Notes: generated by a model from the letters alone, not told the origin. A stretch of 48,105 bases of DNA from Oscillospiraceae bacterium (GCA_015063305.1 SVUJ01000014.1:1-48105); one strand, 5' to 3'. Shown: positions 1 through 5,360, counted from the stretch's first letter. Program-made: numbers and translations.

Positions 1-136
1 GCGATTCGTGAATCGCCCCTACGGTTTTTGGGAACGTGTAATTCTTCTTGCATTTTCTTCCAAACCGTGCTATAATCATAATAGATCAACAGGGCCACAA
101 ACACCAAGACACAGAACCGTCCCCTGTCTTCAAAAA
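1..136 (+). repeat. Repeat module, copy 1 (right part only, cut by window edge)
   Basis: This is the right half of a module repeated in the first 4 kb. It contains the end of the GTAGGGGCGATTCGTGAATC-type palindrome, a promoter (TTGCAT at 48-53, 17 bp, TATAAT at 71-76) and the terminal segment ACACAGAACCGTCCCC near 110-126. The same order of parts occurs in copies 2, 3 and 4. Confidence 0.85.
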
Positions 137-421
137 TGGACTTGGGAAACTTTCTGCAAAAAATGGGTTTGGCAAACCTTCTGTAAGGATTGGATCGCAA
201 ACAAAGCATGGAATTGGTTCAATGGCGATAAATGGTATCAATCATTAGTTCGAAATCTTACAATTGGCGTAGTCGGTGGAATTGTCGGGGCATTGGCAGT
301 TTGGTTGATTCCGCTATTGAGCGCTTTCGCTGGAGCTACACTAGGAATTACTGTTTTAGGAGGTATTATAACGGGTATTATCGGTGGAATTGTTAGCTGG
401 CTCTACGATTTAATATCCTAA
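8..421 (+). CDS. Glycine-rich hydrophobic small protein, 5' end fused to the repeat (probably truncated)
   Basis: The frame is open from the left edge through the repeat module to a stop at 419-421. The part coded by unique sequence starts near 130. It has a Trp-rich stretch with an internal duplication (WETFCKKW, then WQTFCKDW), followed by two very hydrophobic glycine-rich segments resembling small membrane peptides or holin/bacteriocin-like proteins. No ATG with a ribosome-binding site lies in this frame after the promoter at 48-76, and the GTG at 8 is upstream of that promoter. The true 5' end is therefore probably lost or replaced by the repeat. The 62-residue two-helix protein begins 8 bases later and would be co-transcribed. 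The family is not recognised. Confidence 0.35.
   Translation: MNRPYGFWERVILLAFSSKPCYNHNRSTGPQTPRHRTVPCLQKWTWETFCKKWVWQTFCKDWIANKAWNWFNGDKWYQSLVRNLTIGVVGGIVGALAVWLIPLLSAFAGATLGITVLGGIITGIIGGIVSWLYDLIS
48..76 (+). promoter_or_regulatory. Sigma-A promoter inside repeat module 1
   Basis: TTGCAT (48-53) and TATAAT (71-76) are separated by 17 bp. The same promoter recurs almost base for base at 1410-1438 and 3550-3578, and with a few changes at 721-749. The repeat therefore supplies the promoter for whatever lies to its right. Confidence 0.7.
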
Positions 422-429
422 AAACAACT

Positions 430-618
430 ATGAAAAAAATAATCAAATCGTTTTTAATGATTTTTCCAGCAGTAATTATAGGATTTATTATTTTATCAAT
501 AACAAGCAGCTATGTTTTTTGGATTTTGTCAATAATTGCTACAGAAATAAGCATTGGGATTTTGGCAAATATTATCAAAGCAATTAACCTTCACAATAAC
601 AATCGAAATAAAAAGTAG
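430..618 (+). CDS. Small two-helix membrane protein
   Basis: A 62-residue protein with a basic N-terminus (MKKIIKSF), two hydrophobic helices (about 8-28 and 31-52) and a polar, basic C-terminal tail. It starts 8 bases after the preceding hydrophobic ORF, so the two probably share a transcript. Right after its stop, the end of repeat module 2 begins (GACAGAGGACGGTTCTCTGT). A small basic membrane protein directly behind a glycine-rich hydrophobic peptide is the layout of some peptide-bacteriocin immunity pairs, but nothing in the sequence proves that. The family is not recognised. Confidence 0.5.
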   Translation: MKKIIKSFLMIFPAVIIGFIILSITSSYVFWILSIIATEISIGILANIIKAINLHNNNRNKK

Positions 619-680
619 ACAGAGGACGGTTCTCTGTCTTGACAAATTGCTCTTCCCTGACACTTAAAAAGTAAATACTT

Positions 681-719
681 CTCCGCGGTTGTTTGAAACT
701 TTCAACCGCGGAGTTTTTT
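681..719 (+). terminator. Intrinsic terminator in repeat module 2
   Basis: An 11-bp perfect stem, CTCCGCGGTTG (681-691) with CAACCGCGGAG (703-713), followed by six T. The same hairpin recurs at 1247 and 3387, and a different stem sequence occupies the same slot at 4016. Confidence 0.85.
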
Positions 720-720
720 C

Positions 721-749
721 TTGCATTTTCTTCCAAAGTGTGTTATAAT
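721..749 (+). promoter_or_regulatory. Sigma-A promoter in repeat module 2
   Basis: TTGCAT (721-726) and TATAAT (744-749) with a 17-bp spacer. It starts one base after the T-tract of the terminator at 681-719, so the module both ends the upstream transcript and starts the next one. Confidence 0.65.
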
Positions 750-751
750 TA

Positions 752-1240
752 TTGCAAACCAAACAGGGCGACGAACGCCAAGACACAGAACCGTCCCCTG
801 TCTTTCCCGTTGGGACAACACCGATTGAATTGGAATACAATTTTCTACTTCCCGAAACAGAAATTACCTCGATAGAAATTGTTAAGCTTGGAATGTCCGA
901 ATATTGGTACAAGTCGCCCGAGGAACAATATTCTATTTGCAAAATTGAGGACACAACAGATTTTCTAAAGCAATTTTCGGAGGTGACTTGTTTTTTAAAT
1001 GTCGCTCCTCCAACAAAAGTGGAAGATGAATCAATCGTTTTCAAAATCTCTTACGGTGATGATTGCTATGAGTTAATAGGAGTAAATGGACAATCAAAAA
1101 TCCATTACGATCATTCCCCATTTGATGGTTACCGTTATTTTGAGGGACAACAATTTTCTCGCTTGATTGATTTGTACATTGAACAGAGATATAATGATAA
1201 AGAACACAGTCGACAGTTCTCTGTGTGCTATAAAAAGTAA
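752..1240 (+). CDS. Small soluble protein truncated at both ends by repeat modules
   Basis: The frame is open from a weak TTG at 752 to 1240. The first 18 or so codons lie in repeat module 2 and read ...DTEPSPVF, and the last 10 or so lie in module 3 and read ...QFSVCYKK. The unique core (about 806-1210) codes for roughly 135 polar, soluble residues with many acidic and aromatic side chains (for example IEIVKLGMSEYWYKSPEE). There is no ribosome-binding site or ATG at the 5' end. Both start and stop are therefore repeat-derived, and the unit looks like a gene fragment held between two modules. An internal ATG near 893 has no ribosome-binding site. The family is not recognised. Confidence 0.4.
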   Translation: MQTKQGDERQDTEPSPVFPVGTTPIELEYNFLLPETEITSIEIVKLGMSEYWYKSPEEQYSICKIEDTTDFLKQFSEVTCFLNVAPPTKVEDESIVFKISYGDDCYELIGVNGQSKIHYDHSPFDGYRYFEGQQFSRLIDLYIEQRYNDKEHSRQFSVCYKK

Positions 1241-1246
1241 ATACTT

Positions 1247-1285
1247 CTCCGCGGTTGTTTAAAACTTTCAACCGCGGAGTTTTTA
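1247..1285 (+). terminator. Intrinsic terminator in repeat module 3
   Basis: CTCCGCGGTTG (1247-1257) pairs with CAACCGCGGAG (1269-1279), followed by a run of T. It has the same stem as the terminator at 681. Confidence 0.85.
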
Positions 1286-1409
1286 TTGTATCTTTTGAGG
1301 TAATTTTATTCGTAGGGGCGATTCGTGAATCGCCCGTTTGGTTTGCCTGATTTTTGAGGCGGGCGCTTCGTGAATCGCCCCTACGGTTTTTGGGAACGTG
1401 TAATTCTTC

Positions 1410-1438
1410 TTGCATTTTCTTCCAAACCGTGCTATAAT
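1410..1438 (+). promoter_or_regulatory. Sigma-A promoter in repeat module 3
   Basis: TTGCAT (1410-1415), 17 bp, TATAAT (1433-1438). It faces the membrane protein that starts at 1538. Confidence 0.7.
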
Positions 1439-1537
1439 CATAATAGATCAACAGGGCGACGAACGCCAAGACACAGAACCGTCCCCTGTGTTCCCTAGTT
1501 GAAAGTAAGGTGTAATTTACGAATTGAGGAGGATTTT

Positions 1538-2017
1538 ATGTATAAGGAAGTCTATGAGGCGAAGCCTTTTTACGGAGTAAATCCTGCATTTGTGATATTT
1601 TGTGTAATAGCCGTTTTGATTACATTGATTCTTATTGCTTTTTGGAGAAAATTTGATATGGGAAGTCGCTTTTTCTTCTTGTTTATTTTGATCTTTTTCA
1701 TTTTCATAATTTCCTGTCAAGCGTACACATCCATTGACGCAAAACGCAAAGTGTATAATGCATATATTGCTGGCGAGTATCTCACAGTCCAGGGTGTAAT
1801 TTCTGATTATACACTTGCTGAGGAAGGACAGCCGAATTTACCGGATAGTTTTTATATTGATGGTGTAGAATTTTCTGTTCCTGGATTTGTAAGTGCTTGG
1901 GGATATCCGTTAAATCGTGTCAATGGCGGAATATTGGAAGATGGCATGTGCGTGAGAATTTGTTACATTCCCTACAAGTTTGAAAATGTTATTATGAAAA
2001 TTGAACAACTGGAGTGA
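1538..2017 (+). CDS. Small membrane protein with a C-terminal globular domain
   Basis: A 159-residue protein. The ATG at 1538 is chosen because GAGGAGG sits 6-8 bases upstream. Two hydrophobic helices (about residues 17-40 and 46-66) are followed by a soluble domain of about 90 residues rich in Gly, Tyr and acidic residues, containing a FYIDGVEFSVPG stretch. The topology suggests a membrane anchor with an extracytoplasmic domain, as in many small exported immunity-like or DUF proteins. I do not recognise the family. It is the first gene behind promoter 1410-1438 and, unlike its left neighbours, is intact, with its own start, ribosome-binding site and stop. Confidence 0.7.
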   Translation: MYKEVYEAKPFYGVNPAFVIFCVIAVLITLILIAFWRKFDMGSRFFFLFILIFFIFIISCQAYTSIDAKRKVYNAYIAGEYLTVQGVISDYTLAEEGQPNLPDSFYIDGVEFSVPGFVSAWGYPLNRVNGGILEDGMCVRICYIPYKFENVIMKIEQLE

Positions 2018-2035
2018 ATTCGTAAAAATCGTATT

Positions 2036-2150
2036 GCAAGCATCGCCTTTTGGGGACAAAAGGCAGGTTGTTGGGATAATCCCAGTCCCTTAAAGGTTTC
2101 AGGAATATTCCTGATAAGTCTGTGTTTGGGTGACCAAACGCGATGCTTGC
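2036..2150 (+). ncRNA. Putative structured RNA: closing stem enclosing four hairpins
   Basis: An 11-base perfect inverted repeat, GCAAGCATCGC (2036-2046) and GCGATGCTTGC (2140-2150), closes a 115-base segment. Inside are four hairpins: GCCTTTT/AAAAGGC (2045-2064, sharing two bases with the closing stem), TGGGA/TCCCA (2072-2084), the palindrome TCAGGAATATTCCTGA (2099-2114), and GTTTGG/CCAAAC with a GTGA tetraloop of GNRA type (2124-2139). A multi-branch junction with a GNRA loop is typical of a folded RNA or ribozyme-like element rather than a simple terminator, and no T-tract follows. It precedes the integrative-element remnant at 2294-2600. I do not recognise a known class. A DNA-level role, such as a recombination end, is the alternative. 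The strand is assumed from the neighbouring genes. Confidence 0.5.
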
Positions 2151-2220
2151 TGGTATAGTGCAATCTCATTCCCCTTATGGTAGGTGATTTGAAAAAAGTT
2201 TTAACCTTACGGTTACAAAA

Positions 2221-2291
2221 TTGCCTTTAAGTGAGGAAACAGTTGGAGGGTATTTATCCTCTAACTGTTACTCTCACGAAGAAGGAGGCAA
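2221..2291 (+). promoter_or_regulatory. Leader hairpin that can cover the ribosome-binding site of the small ORF at 2294
   Basis: A nested stem: TTGCCT (2221-2226) with AGGCAA (2286-2291), GTGAG (2231-2235) with CTCAC (2273-2277), and a 12-bp inner stem (2238-2249 with 2258-2269, one G-U pair). The outer stem takes up part of the Shine-Dalgarno GGAGG at 2284-2288, so translation of the downstream ORF could be controlled by folding. Function is inferred. Confidence 0.4.
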
Positions 2292-2293
2292 TT

Positions 2294-2491
2294 ATGCGTA
2301 AGGTCAAATTGATCATTCACGAAACCTTCCAAGGCAAACGCAAAACCGAAGATGTCTTTGCGGCAGTGTTTTTGTCAGACACTGCCTCATTGACTACGAA
2401 CACACATTCTGCTATAATAAAAGACACCGAACGATCTCAGGATTCACTTTGTTCCGAGAAAGGAGCAACTTATGGAACAAGTGAGGAATGA
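2294..2491 (+). CDS. Small ORF preceding an integrative-element serine recombinase (possible TnpW-type leader protein)
   Basis: A 65-residue protein with a strong ribosome-binding site (GGAGG at 2284-2288) and ATG at 2294. The first 35 or so residues (KVKLIIHETF, then EDVFAAVFLSDTA) look like a conserved small domain. The VFLSDTA motif resembles small proteins carried by Tn4451/Tn1549-type elements, which I name tentatively from memory. The second half is low complexity and may simply be read-through: a sigma-A promoter for the next gene lies inside it (2390-2418), and it overlaps the recombinase start by 20 bases. It belongs with the truncated recombinase as part of a degraded element. Confidence 0.5.
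   Translation: MRKVKLIIHETFQGKRKTEDVFAAVFLSDTASLTTNTHSAIIKDTERSQDSLCSEKGATYGTSEE
2390..2418 (+). promoter_or_regulatory. Promoter for the truncated serine recombinase
   Basis: TTGACT (2390-2395), 17-bp spacer, TATAAT (2413-2418), and a ribosome-binding site AAAGGAG at about 2459, just before the ATG at 2472. The promoter lies inside the preceding small ORF. Confidence 0.65.
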
Positions 2492-2693
2492 GCAAACCAT
2501 TTACAGTGCAGCAGTCTATTGCAGACTCAGCAAGGACGACGAGCAGGCAGGCGAAAGCATCAGTATTGAAACGCAAAAAATGATGCTGATGGATTTTTAT
2601 AAGGGATTTTGCATGGTTAAATATACTTGTATCTGTTTTCGCTTTATTGGGCTCGTATGTCGCTCTTGCAAAGTCAAAACTTATAAAGGATAA
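2472..2693 (+). pseudogene. N-terminal fragment of a large serine recombinase
   Basis: The first 43 or so residues match the start of TndX/TnpX-like large serine recombinases of clostridial integrative elements: AAVYCRLSKDD carries the catalytic Ser (residue 20), followed by GESISIETQKMML. A complete enzyme has more than 500 residues. Similarity stops near 2600, and the rest of the frame to 2693 is unrelated sequence ending at a chance stop. The catalytic domain is incomplete, so no activity is expected. It marks a past integration and deletion, with the right junction near 2600. Confidence 0.75.
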
Positions 2694-2784
2694 ATTCTCA
2701 AAAAACATTAATGATTATTCTTTTGATTTGTATAGCATTTTTTTAACTATATACTTTTTTGTCGATTTGTTTTTCTCTAAATGA
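2602..2784 (+). pseudogene. 3' fragment of a small membrane-protein gene behind the recombinase junction
   Basis: In the frame offset from the recombinase, 60 codons are open to TGA at 2782-2784 without a start codon. The peptide has two hydrophobic segments (LNILVSVFALLGSYVAL and YSIFLTIYFFVDLFF) around a Lys-rich loop. It looks like the tail of a membrane protein whose 5' end was lost when it was joined to the recombinase remnant. Confidence 0.35.
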
Positions 2785-2791
2785 TATAGTA

Positions 2792-2836
2792 CGGAAGACA
2801 GGGGACGGTTAGCGTGAAAACCGTCCTGGGAACACA
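2792..2836 (+). repeat. Degenerate repeat-module end
   Basis: GAAGACAGGGGACGGTT followed by a short spacer and AACCGTCCTGGGAACAC. These are the two inverted ends of the repeat module with its interior removed, so it now forms a short hairpin. It separates the membrane-protein remnant from the next ORF. Confidence 0.6.
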
Positions 2837-2852
2837 AAGAAAGGTTTAGAAT

Positions 2853-3269
2853 ATGAATAAATATAATGAACTTCTTAAAAATCAAATTTTGACTTCAGTT
2901 GTTGTAATTGTCTTGATCATTGTTTTAGCAATAATATTGTTTACACTTAACAAAAGACATTTTTTTGATGATCTCGGAAAAATTGGAAGAACTGTAGTTA
3001 ATCTATTTGTTGTTACAATCATATTACTTGCAGGTATTTATTTTTCTGTTCGAATACTACACTTATACCGAGATATACATGAACAAGCATATATAACATA
3101 TCATGGTAATTTTGAAGTAAGTCCATTCAAAGAAGGCTATGTAACATTGCGTGAGAAATCAGGTCACTTAAAACTTGATGGCAAAGTTGATTTGCCAGGC
3201 GGCCAATATTCTGGCACGATTGTTTATGCCCAAAATTCAAAGTATATTCTGGCCTGGAATGTTGAATAA
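2853..3269 (+). CDS. Small membrane protein with two helices and a soluble C-terminal domain
   Basis: A 138-residue protein with ATG at 2853 and AGAAAGG upstream. It has hydrophobic helices at about 12-32 and 45-67, then a soluble domain of about 65 residues including YHGNFEVSPFKEGYVTL and a GKVDLPGGQYSGTIVY stretch. The layout (two N-terminal helices, then a small extracytoplasmic domain) is like that of the 159-residue protein at 1538, though the sequences are not obviously alike. The gene has its own start, stop and terminator and appears intact. The family is not recognised. Confidence 0.65.
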   Translation: MNKYNELLKNQILTSVVVIVLIIVLAIILFTLNKRHFFDDLGKIGRTVVNLFVVTIILLAGIYFSVRILHLYRDIHEQAYITYHGNFEVSPFKEGYVTLREKSGHLKLDGKVDLPGGQYSGTIVYAQNSKYILAWNVE

Positions 3270-3279
3270 AATCATTTTT

Positions 3280-3314
3280 CTCCGCACTTCATTTTGAGGT
3301 GCGGAGTTTTTTTA
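3280..3314 (+). terminator. Intrinsic terminator after the 138-residue membrane protein
   Basis: CTCCGCACTTC (3280-3290) pairs with GAGGTGCGGAG (3296-3306, one G-U pair), followed by seven T. The design is the same as the module terminators, with a different stem. Confidence 0.85.
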
Positions 3315-3386
3315 TGACCGAAATAGTTCGCGGTGACGGAAGAAGACAGGGGACGCTTCTCTGTGTGCTATAAAAAGTAAATACTT

Positions 3387-3425
3387 CTCCGCGGTCGTTT
3401 AAAACTTTCAACCGCGGAGTTTTTA
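3387..3425 (+). terminator. Intrinsic terminator in repeat module 4
   Basis: CTCCGCGGT (3387-3395) pairs with ACCGCGGAG (3411-3419), followed by a T-run. Confidence 0.8.
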
Positions 3426-3549
3426 TTGTATCTTTTGAGGTGATTTTATTCGTAGGGGCGATTCACGAATCGCCCGTTTGGTTTGCCTGATTTTTGAGGC
3501 GGGCGATTCGTGAATCGCCCCTACGGTTTTTGGGAACGTGTAATTCTTC

Positions 3550-3578
3550 TTGCATTTTCTTCCAAACCGTGCTATAAT
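3550..3578 (+). promoter_or_regulatory. Sigma-A promoter in repeat module 4
   Basis: TTGCAT (3550-3555), 17 bp, TATAAT (3573-3578). It faces the small membrane protein at 3695. Confidence 0.7.
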
Positions 3579-3694
3579 CATAATAGATCAACAGGGCGAC
3601 GAACACCAAGACACAGAACCGTCCCCTGTCTTCCCCGTTGATCGTTTTGATAAAGACGGAAAGAGTGGGTATATTCGTTTTTGAGGTGTTAAAC

Positions 3695-3949
3695 ATGAAC
3701 AAAAAGAACGTCGGTCTGGCAATTATAATCGTATTCGTGTTAATTAGTGCTCTGCTTTTATTAGTTAAACAGTTCAGCCTTTCTGTGGCAAAGTGTTTGA
3801 TGTATAATTGTTTAGGGACATTTTGTATCCTTATTTGGAGTTCTTTTGTTCCAGTGTCTAAAATGCGAAGAAGGGTAGTTTCGGCATTTCTGTGGTATTG
3901 GCTCTTTTGGTATGCGCTTTTTTCTTCTGTAAAAGTGTTGATAACATAA
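3695..3949 (+). CDS. Small three-helix membrane protein
   Basis: An 84-residue protein. The ATG at 3695 is preferred over an upstream ATT/TTG because GAGGTG lies 7 bases before it. Three hydrophobic segments (about 7-25, 32-50 and 60-80) are separated by short basic loops (KMRRR). It sits alone between repeat modules 4 and 5, behind the module 4 promoter. The family is not recognised. Confidence 0.55.
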   Translation: MNKKNVGLAIIIVFVLISALLLLVKQFSLSVAKCLMYNCLGTFCILIWSSFVPVSKMRRRVVSAFLWYWLFWYALFSSVKVLIT

Positions 3950-3968
3950 CAATTTCAGCGTAACACAG

Positions 3969-4056
3969 GGTAACACAGGGGACGGTTCTCTGTGTGCTAT
4001 AAAAAGTAAATACTTCTCCACACTTGGACTTAAACTTTCAAGTGTGGAGTTTTTTC
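3969..4056 (+). repeat. Repeat module, copy 5 (left part only)
   Basis: It begins with ACAGGGGACGGTTCTCTGTG and the shared segment CTATAAAAAGTAAATACTTC, then a terminator with a different stem (4016-4056). The palindromic part, promoter and right end are absent, so this marks the right border of the array. Confidence 0.8.
4016..4056 (+). terminator. Intrinsic terminator at the right border of the array
   Basis: CTCCACACTTG (4016-4026) pairs with CAAGTGTGGAG (4039-4049), followed by TTTTTT. Confidence 0.85.
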
Positions 4057-4073
4057 TTTTAAAAAAACTTTTT

Positions 4074-4100
4074 AAACCCTGACAATATCTGTCAGGGTTT
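4074..4100. promoter_or_regulatory. Perfect 11-bp dyad upstream of the DNRLRE-like gene
   Basis: AAACCCTGACA (4074-4084), 5-bp spacer, TGTCAGGGTTT (4090-4100). A TATAAT follows at 4106-4111, so it could be an operator overlapping a promoter. A weak terminator is the alternative. A second dyad, TGTCAAG/CTTGACA, lies around 4117-4136. Confidence 0.4.
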
Positions 4101-4222
4101 GCTTTTATAATAGAGATGTCAAGCTATTTCTTGACACTAAAAAACAAAAGGAGGTAATTAAAATAAACCCTATAATTCAAAAAACAAACTCTATTTTCGG
4201 CGATCCCGACGCGTCACCCGAG

Positions 4223-5308
4223 ATGAACGCCAGATACCCCTACCGCCTTCTCTACCAAAAGGACGGAATATATTCGGCGTACTATTTCAGCGTGCCGATA
4301 TACAACAGGACGGCTGACACTTTGGTGTCGCCTCACTTTTCTGAAAAAGAGGGTGGGGCAGAGTTTCTTGGCTCTAACGCCAAGATAACGCTTGGAGAGG
4401 ATATCCTTATGGAGAACCCGAAGGGCAAATGTCGGATCTCGATGCCCTCGGGGTATAGATACGAAAGTGATGAGCTGATAAGCTACGATGGTATTGAGCT
4501 ATATCCCACTCTCAACGGCGTTGCCTGTATAGCGAAAGCGGAAGAGAAAAGAAAGCACACCTTCCGAATATCAACAGATGCACCGCTTTCCCACGTAAGC
4601 GGTAATCAAAAATGCTTTTGCACTATGCTCAGCGCCATCGAGCCGCACCTGAGCATTTCCTGCATCGGCTCGCTTGACAAAGAGAGGGAGCTGATATCCC
4701 CTGCCTATATTCAATATAGAAGGATAGAAGCAGACGAATTTGAAGTGAGTGTATGCACCGACTCGCCGAACGCCGAGTATCTTTTCTTTGAGATGAATCT
4801 GCACACCCCCAAGCTCTTTCTTGACACCACGGTGGAAACCAGATATCCCGACAAAAACAACGCCTTCGGCACAGTCGCTTTTATCGGAGAAACTCAGGAG
4901 TTCGGCGAGGAACGCCTCTTTTGCCGTCCGCTGCTTATGAGCCTTGGAGGTCTCAGAGACGCGGATATCGAGAGCGCAGCTATGTATATCCCCAAACTCG
5001 ATGGCGGCAGCTCCCTTTTGGCGGCGCACCGCCTTACCGCAAGATTTTGCAGCTTCGCCTCAAATTGGAACAACCAAAAGCCCTCCGCGTACAAGTATGT
5101 CTCCTCCGAGATCAAAAACGGCTACCACCGCATTGACGTAACCAATATGATAATCAAAAATCAAGAGATATCAAAATACGCCGAGGGGTGGATGCTCAGA
5201 GTCTCTCCCGAACACAAAGGGCTGTGTGTTATATCGACAGCAGACAGCTTTTTTGCCCCCCAAATACTCGAAATAACTTTCAGGAAAAATCTTTTGAATA
5301 ATTATTGA
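4223..5308 (+). CDS. Possible DNRLRE/carbohydrate-binding-type surface protein
   Basis: A 361-residue protein from the first ATG. The C-terminal 125 or so residues (RPLLMSLGGL, DIESAAMYIPKL, YHRIDVTNMI, GWMLRVS) have the pattern of DNRLRE-type beta-sandwich domains. The N-terminal part (GYRYESDELI, YDGIELYPTL) is beta-rich and unassigned. No signal peptide is visible. A strong ribosome-binding site, AGGAGG (4149-4154), stands at ideal distance from an in-frame ATA at 4163, 60 bases upstream of this ATG. The codons between are open, and no ribosome-binding site precedes the ATG at 4223. The natural start may therefore be a mutated or non-canonical codon, giving 381 residues. The gene stands alone. 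Confidence 0.65.
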   Translation: MNARYPYRLLYQKDGIYSAYYFSVPIYNRTADTLVSPHFSEKEGGAEFLGSNAKITLGEDILMENPKGKCRISMPSGYRYESDELISYDGIELYPTLNGVACIAKAEEKRKHTFRISTDAPLSHVSGNQKCFCTMLSAIEPHLSISCIGSLDKERELISPAYIQYRRIEADEFEVSVCTDSPNAEYLFFEMNLHTPKLFLDTTVETRYPDKNNAFGTVAFIGETQEFGEERLFCRPLLMSLGGLRDADIESAAMYIPKLDGGSSLLAAHRLTARFCSFASNWNNQKPSAYKYVSSEIKNGYHRIDVTNMIIKNQEISKYAEGWMLRVSPEHKGLCVISTADSFFAPQILEITFRKNLLNNY

Positions 5309-5328
5309 CAAATAATTGTCAATATATC

Positions 5329-5360
5329 TTGACAAAGTAGGATTTTTATGGTAGTATAAT
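5329..5360 (+). promoter_or_regulatory. Probable hppA promoter
   Basis: TTGACA (5329-5334) and TATAAT (5355-5360), with a long 20-bp spacer. The region just upstream is rich in TTGACA/TGTCAA copies (5304-5334), which could pair as dyads. Confidence 0.4.

Larger units (their letters stand above)
617..805 (+). repeat. Repeat module, copy 2 (internally deleted)
   Basis: The left end is GACAGAGGACGGTTCTCTGT and the right end is ACACAGAACCGTCCCCTGT, its approximate inverse. Between them are the perfect-stem terminator (681-719) and, directly after it, the promoter (721-749). The block of about 110 bp with the GTAGGGGCGATTC palindromes, present in copies 3 and 4, is missing here. Confidence 0.8.
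1205..1494 (+). repeat. Repeat module, copy 3 (full length)
   Basis: Positions 1217-1490 match 3357-3630 with only about seven differences by eye. Order: left end (CAGTTCTCTGTGTGC), terminator 1247-1285, palindromic pair GTAGGGGCGATTC...GAATCGCCCCTAC (about 1313-1384), promoter 1410-1438, right end ACACAGAACCGTCCCCTGT (about 1471-1489). Confidence 0.9.
3342..3634 (+). repeat. Repeat module, copy 4 (full length, best ends)
   Basis: This copy shows the clearest terminal inverted repeat: GAAGACAGGGGACG at 3342-3355 is the exact inverse of CGTCCCCTGTCTTC at 3620-3633, and pairing continues with gaps through TTCTCTGTGT / ACACAGAA. Interior: terminator 3387-3425, palindromes around 3450-3526, promoter 3550-3578. 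It is nearly identical to copy 3. Confidence 0.9.

Noticed and set aside
2036-2150. Hammerhead-type ribozyme
   Set aside because: CTGATAAG near 2111 resembles a hammerhead core word, but the matching GAAA core and cleavage-site arrangement are not present.
3463-3702. Minus-strand ORFs within the repeat modules (also 1041-1469)
   Set aside because: The two share the peptide FVALLIYYDYSTVWKKMQEE because they are translations of the same repeat. They run against the promoters and lack ribosome-binding sites.
1-4056. Regularly spaced repeats as a CRISPR array
   Set aside because: The repeats are about 290 bp with promoters and terminators, the units between them are coding and unequal in size (300-1300 bp), and no cas genes are present.
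1-4056. Chromosomal integron with attC sites
   Set aside because: I could not find the attC core (GTTRRRY/RYYYAAC) at module borders, nor an integron integrase. The module ends are simple inverted repeats.
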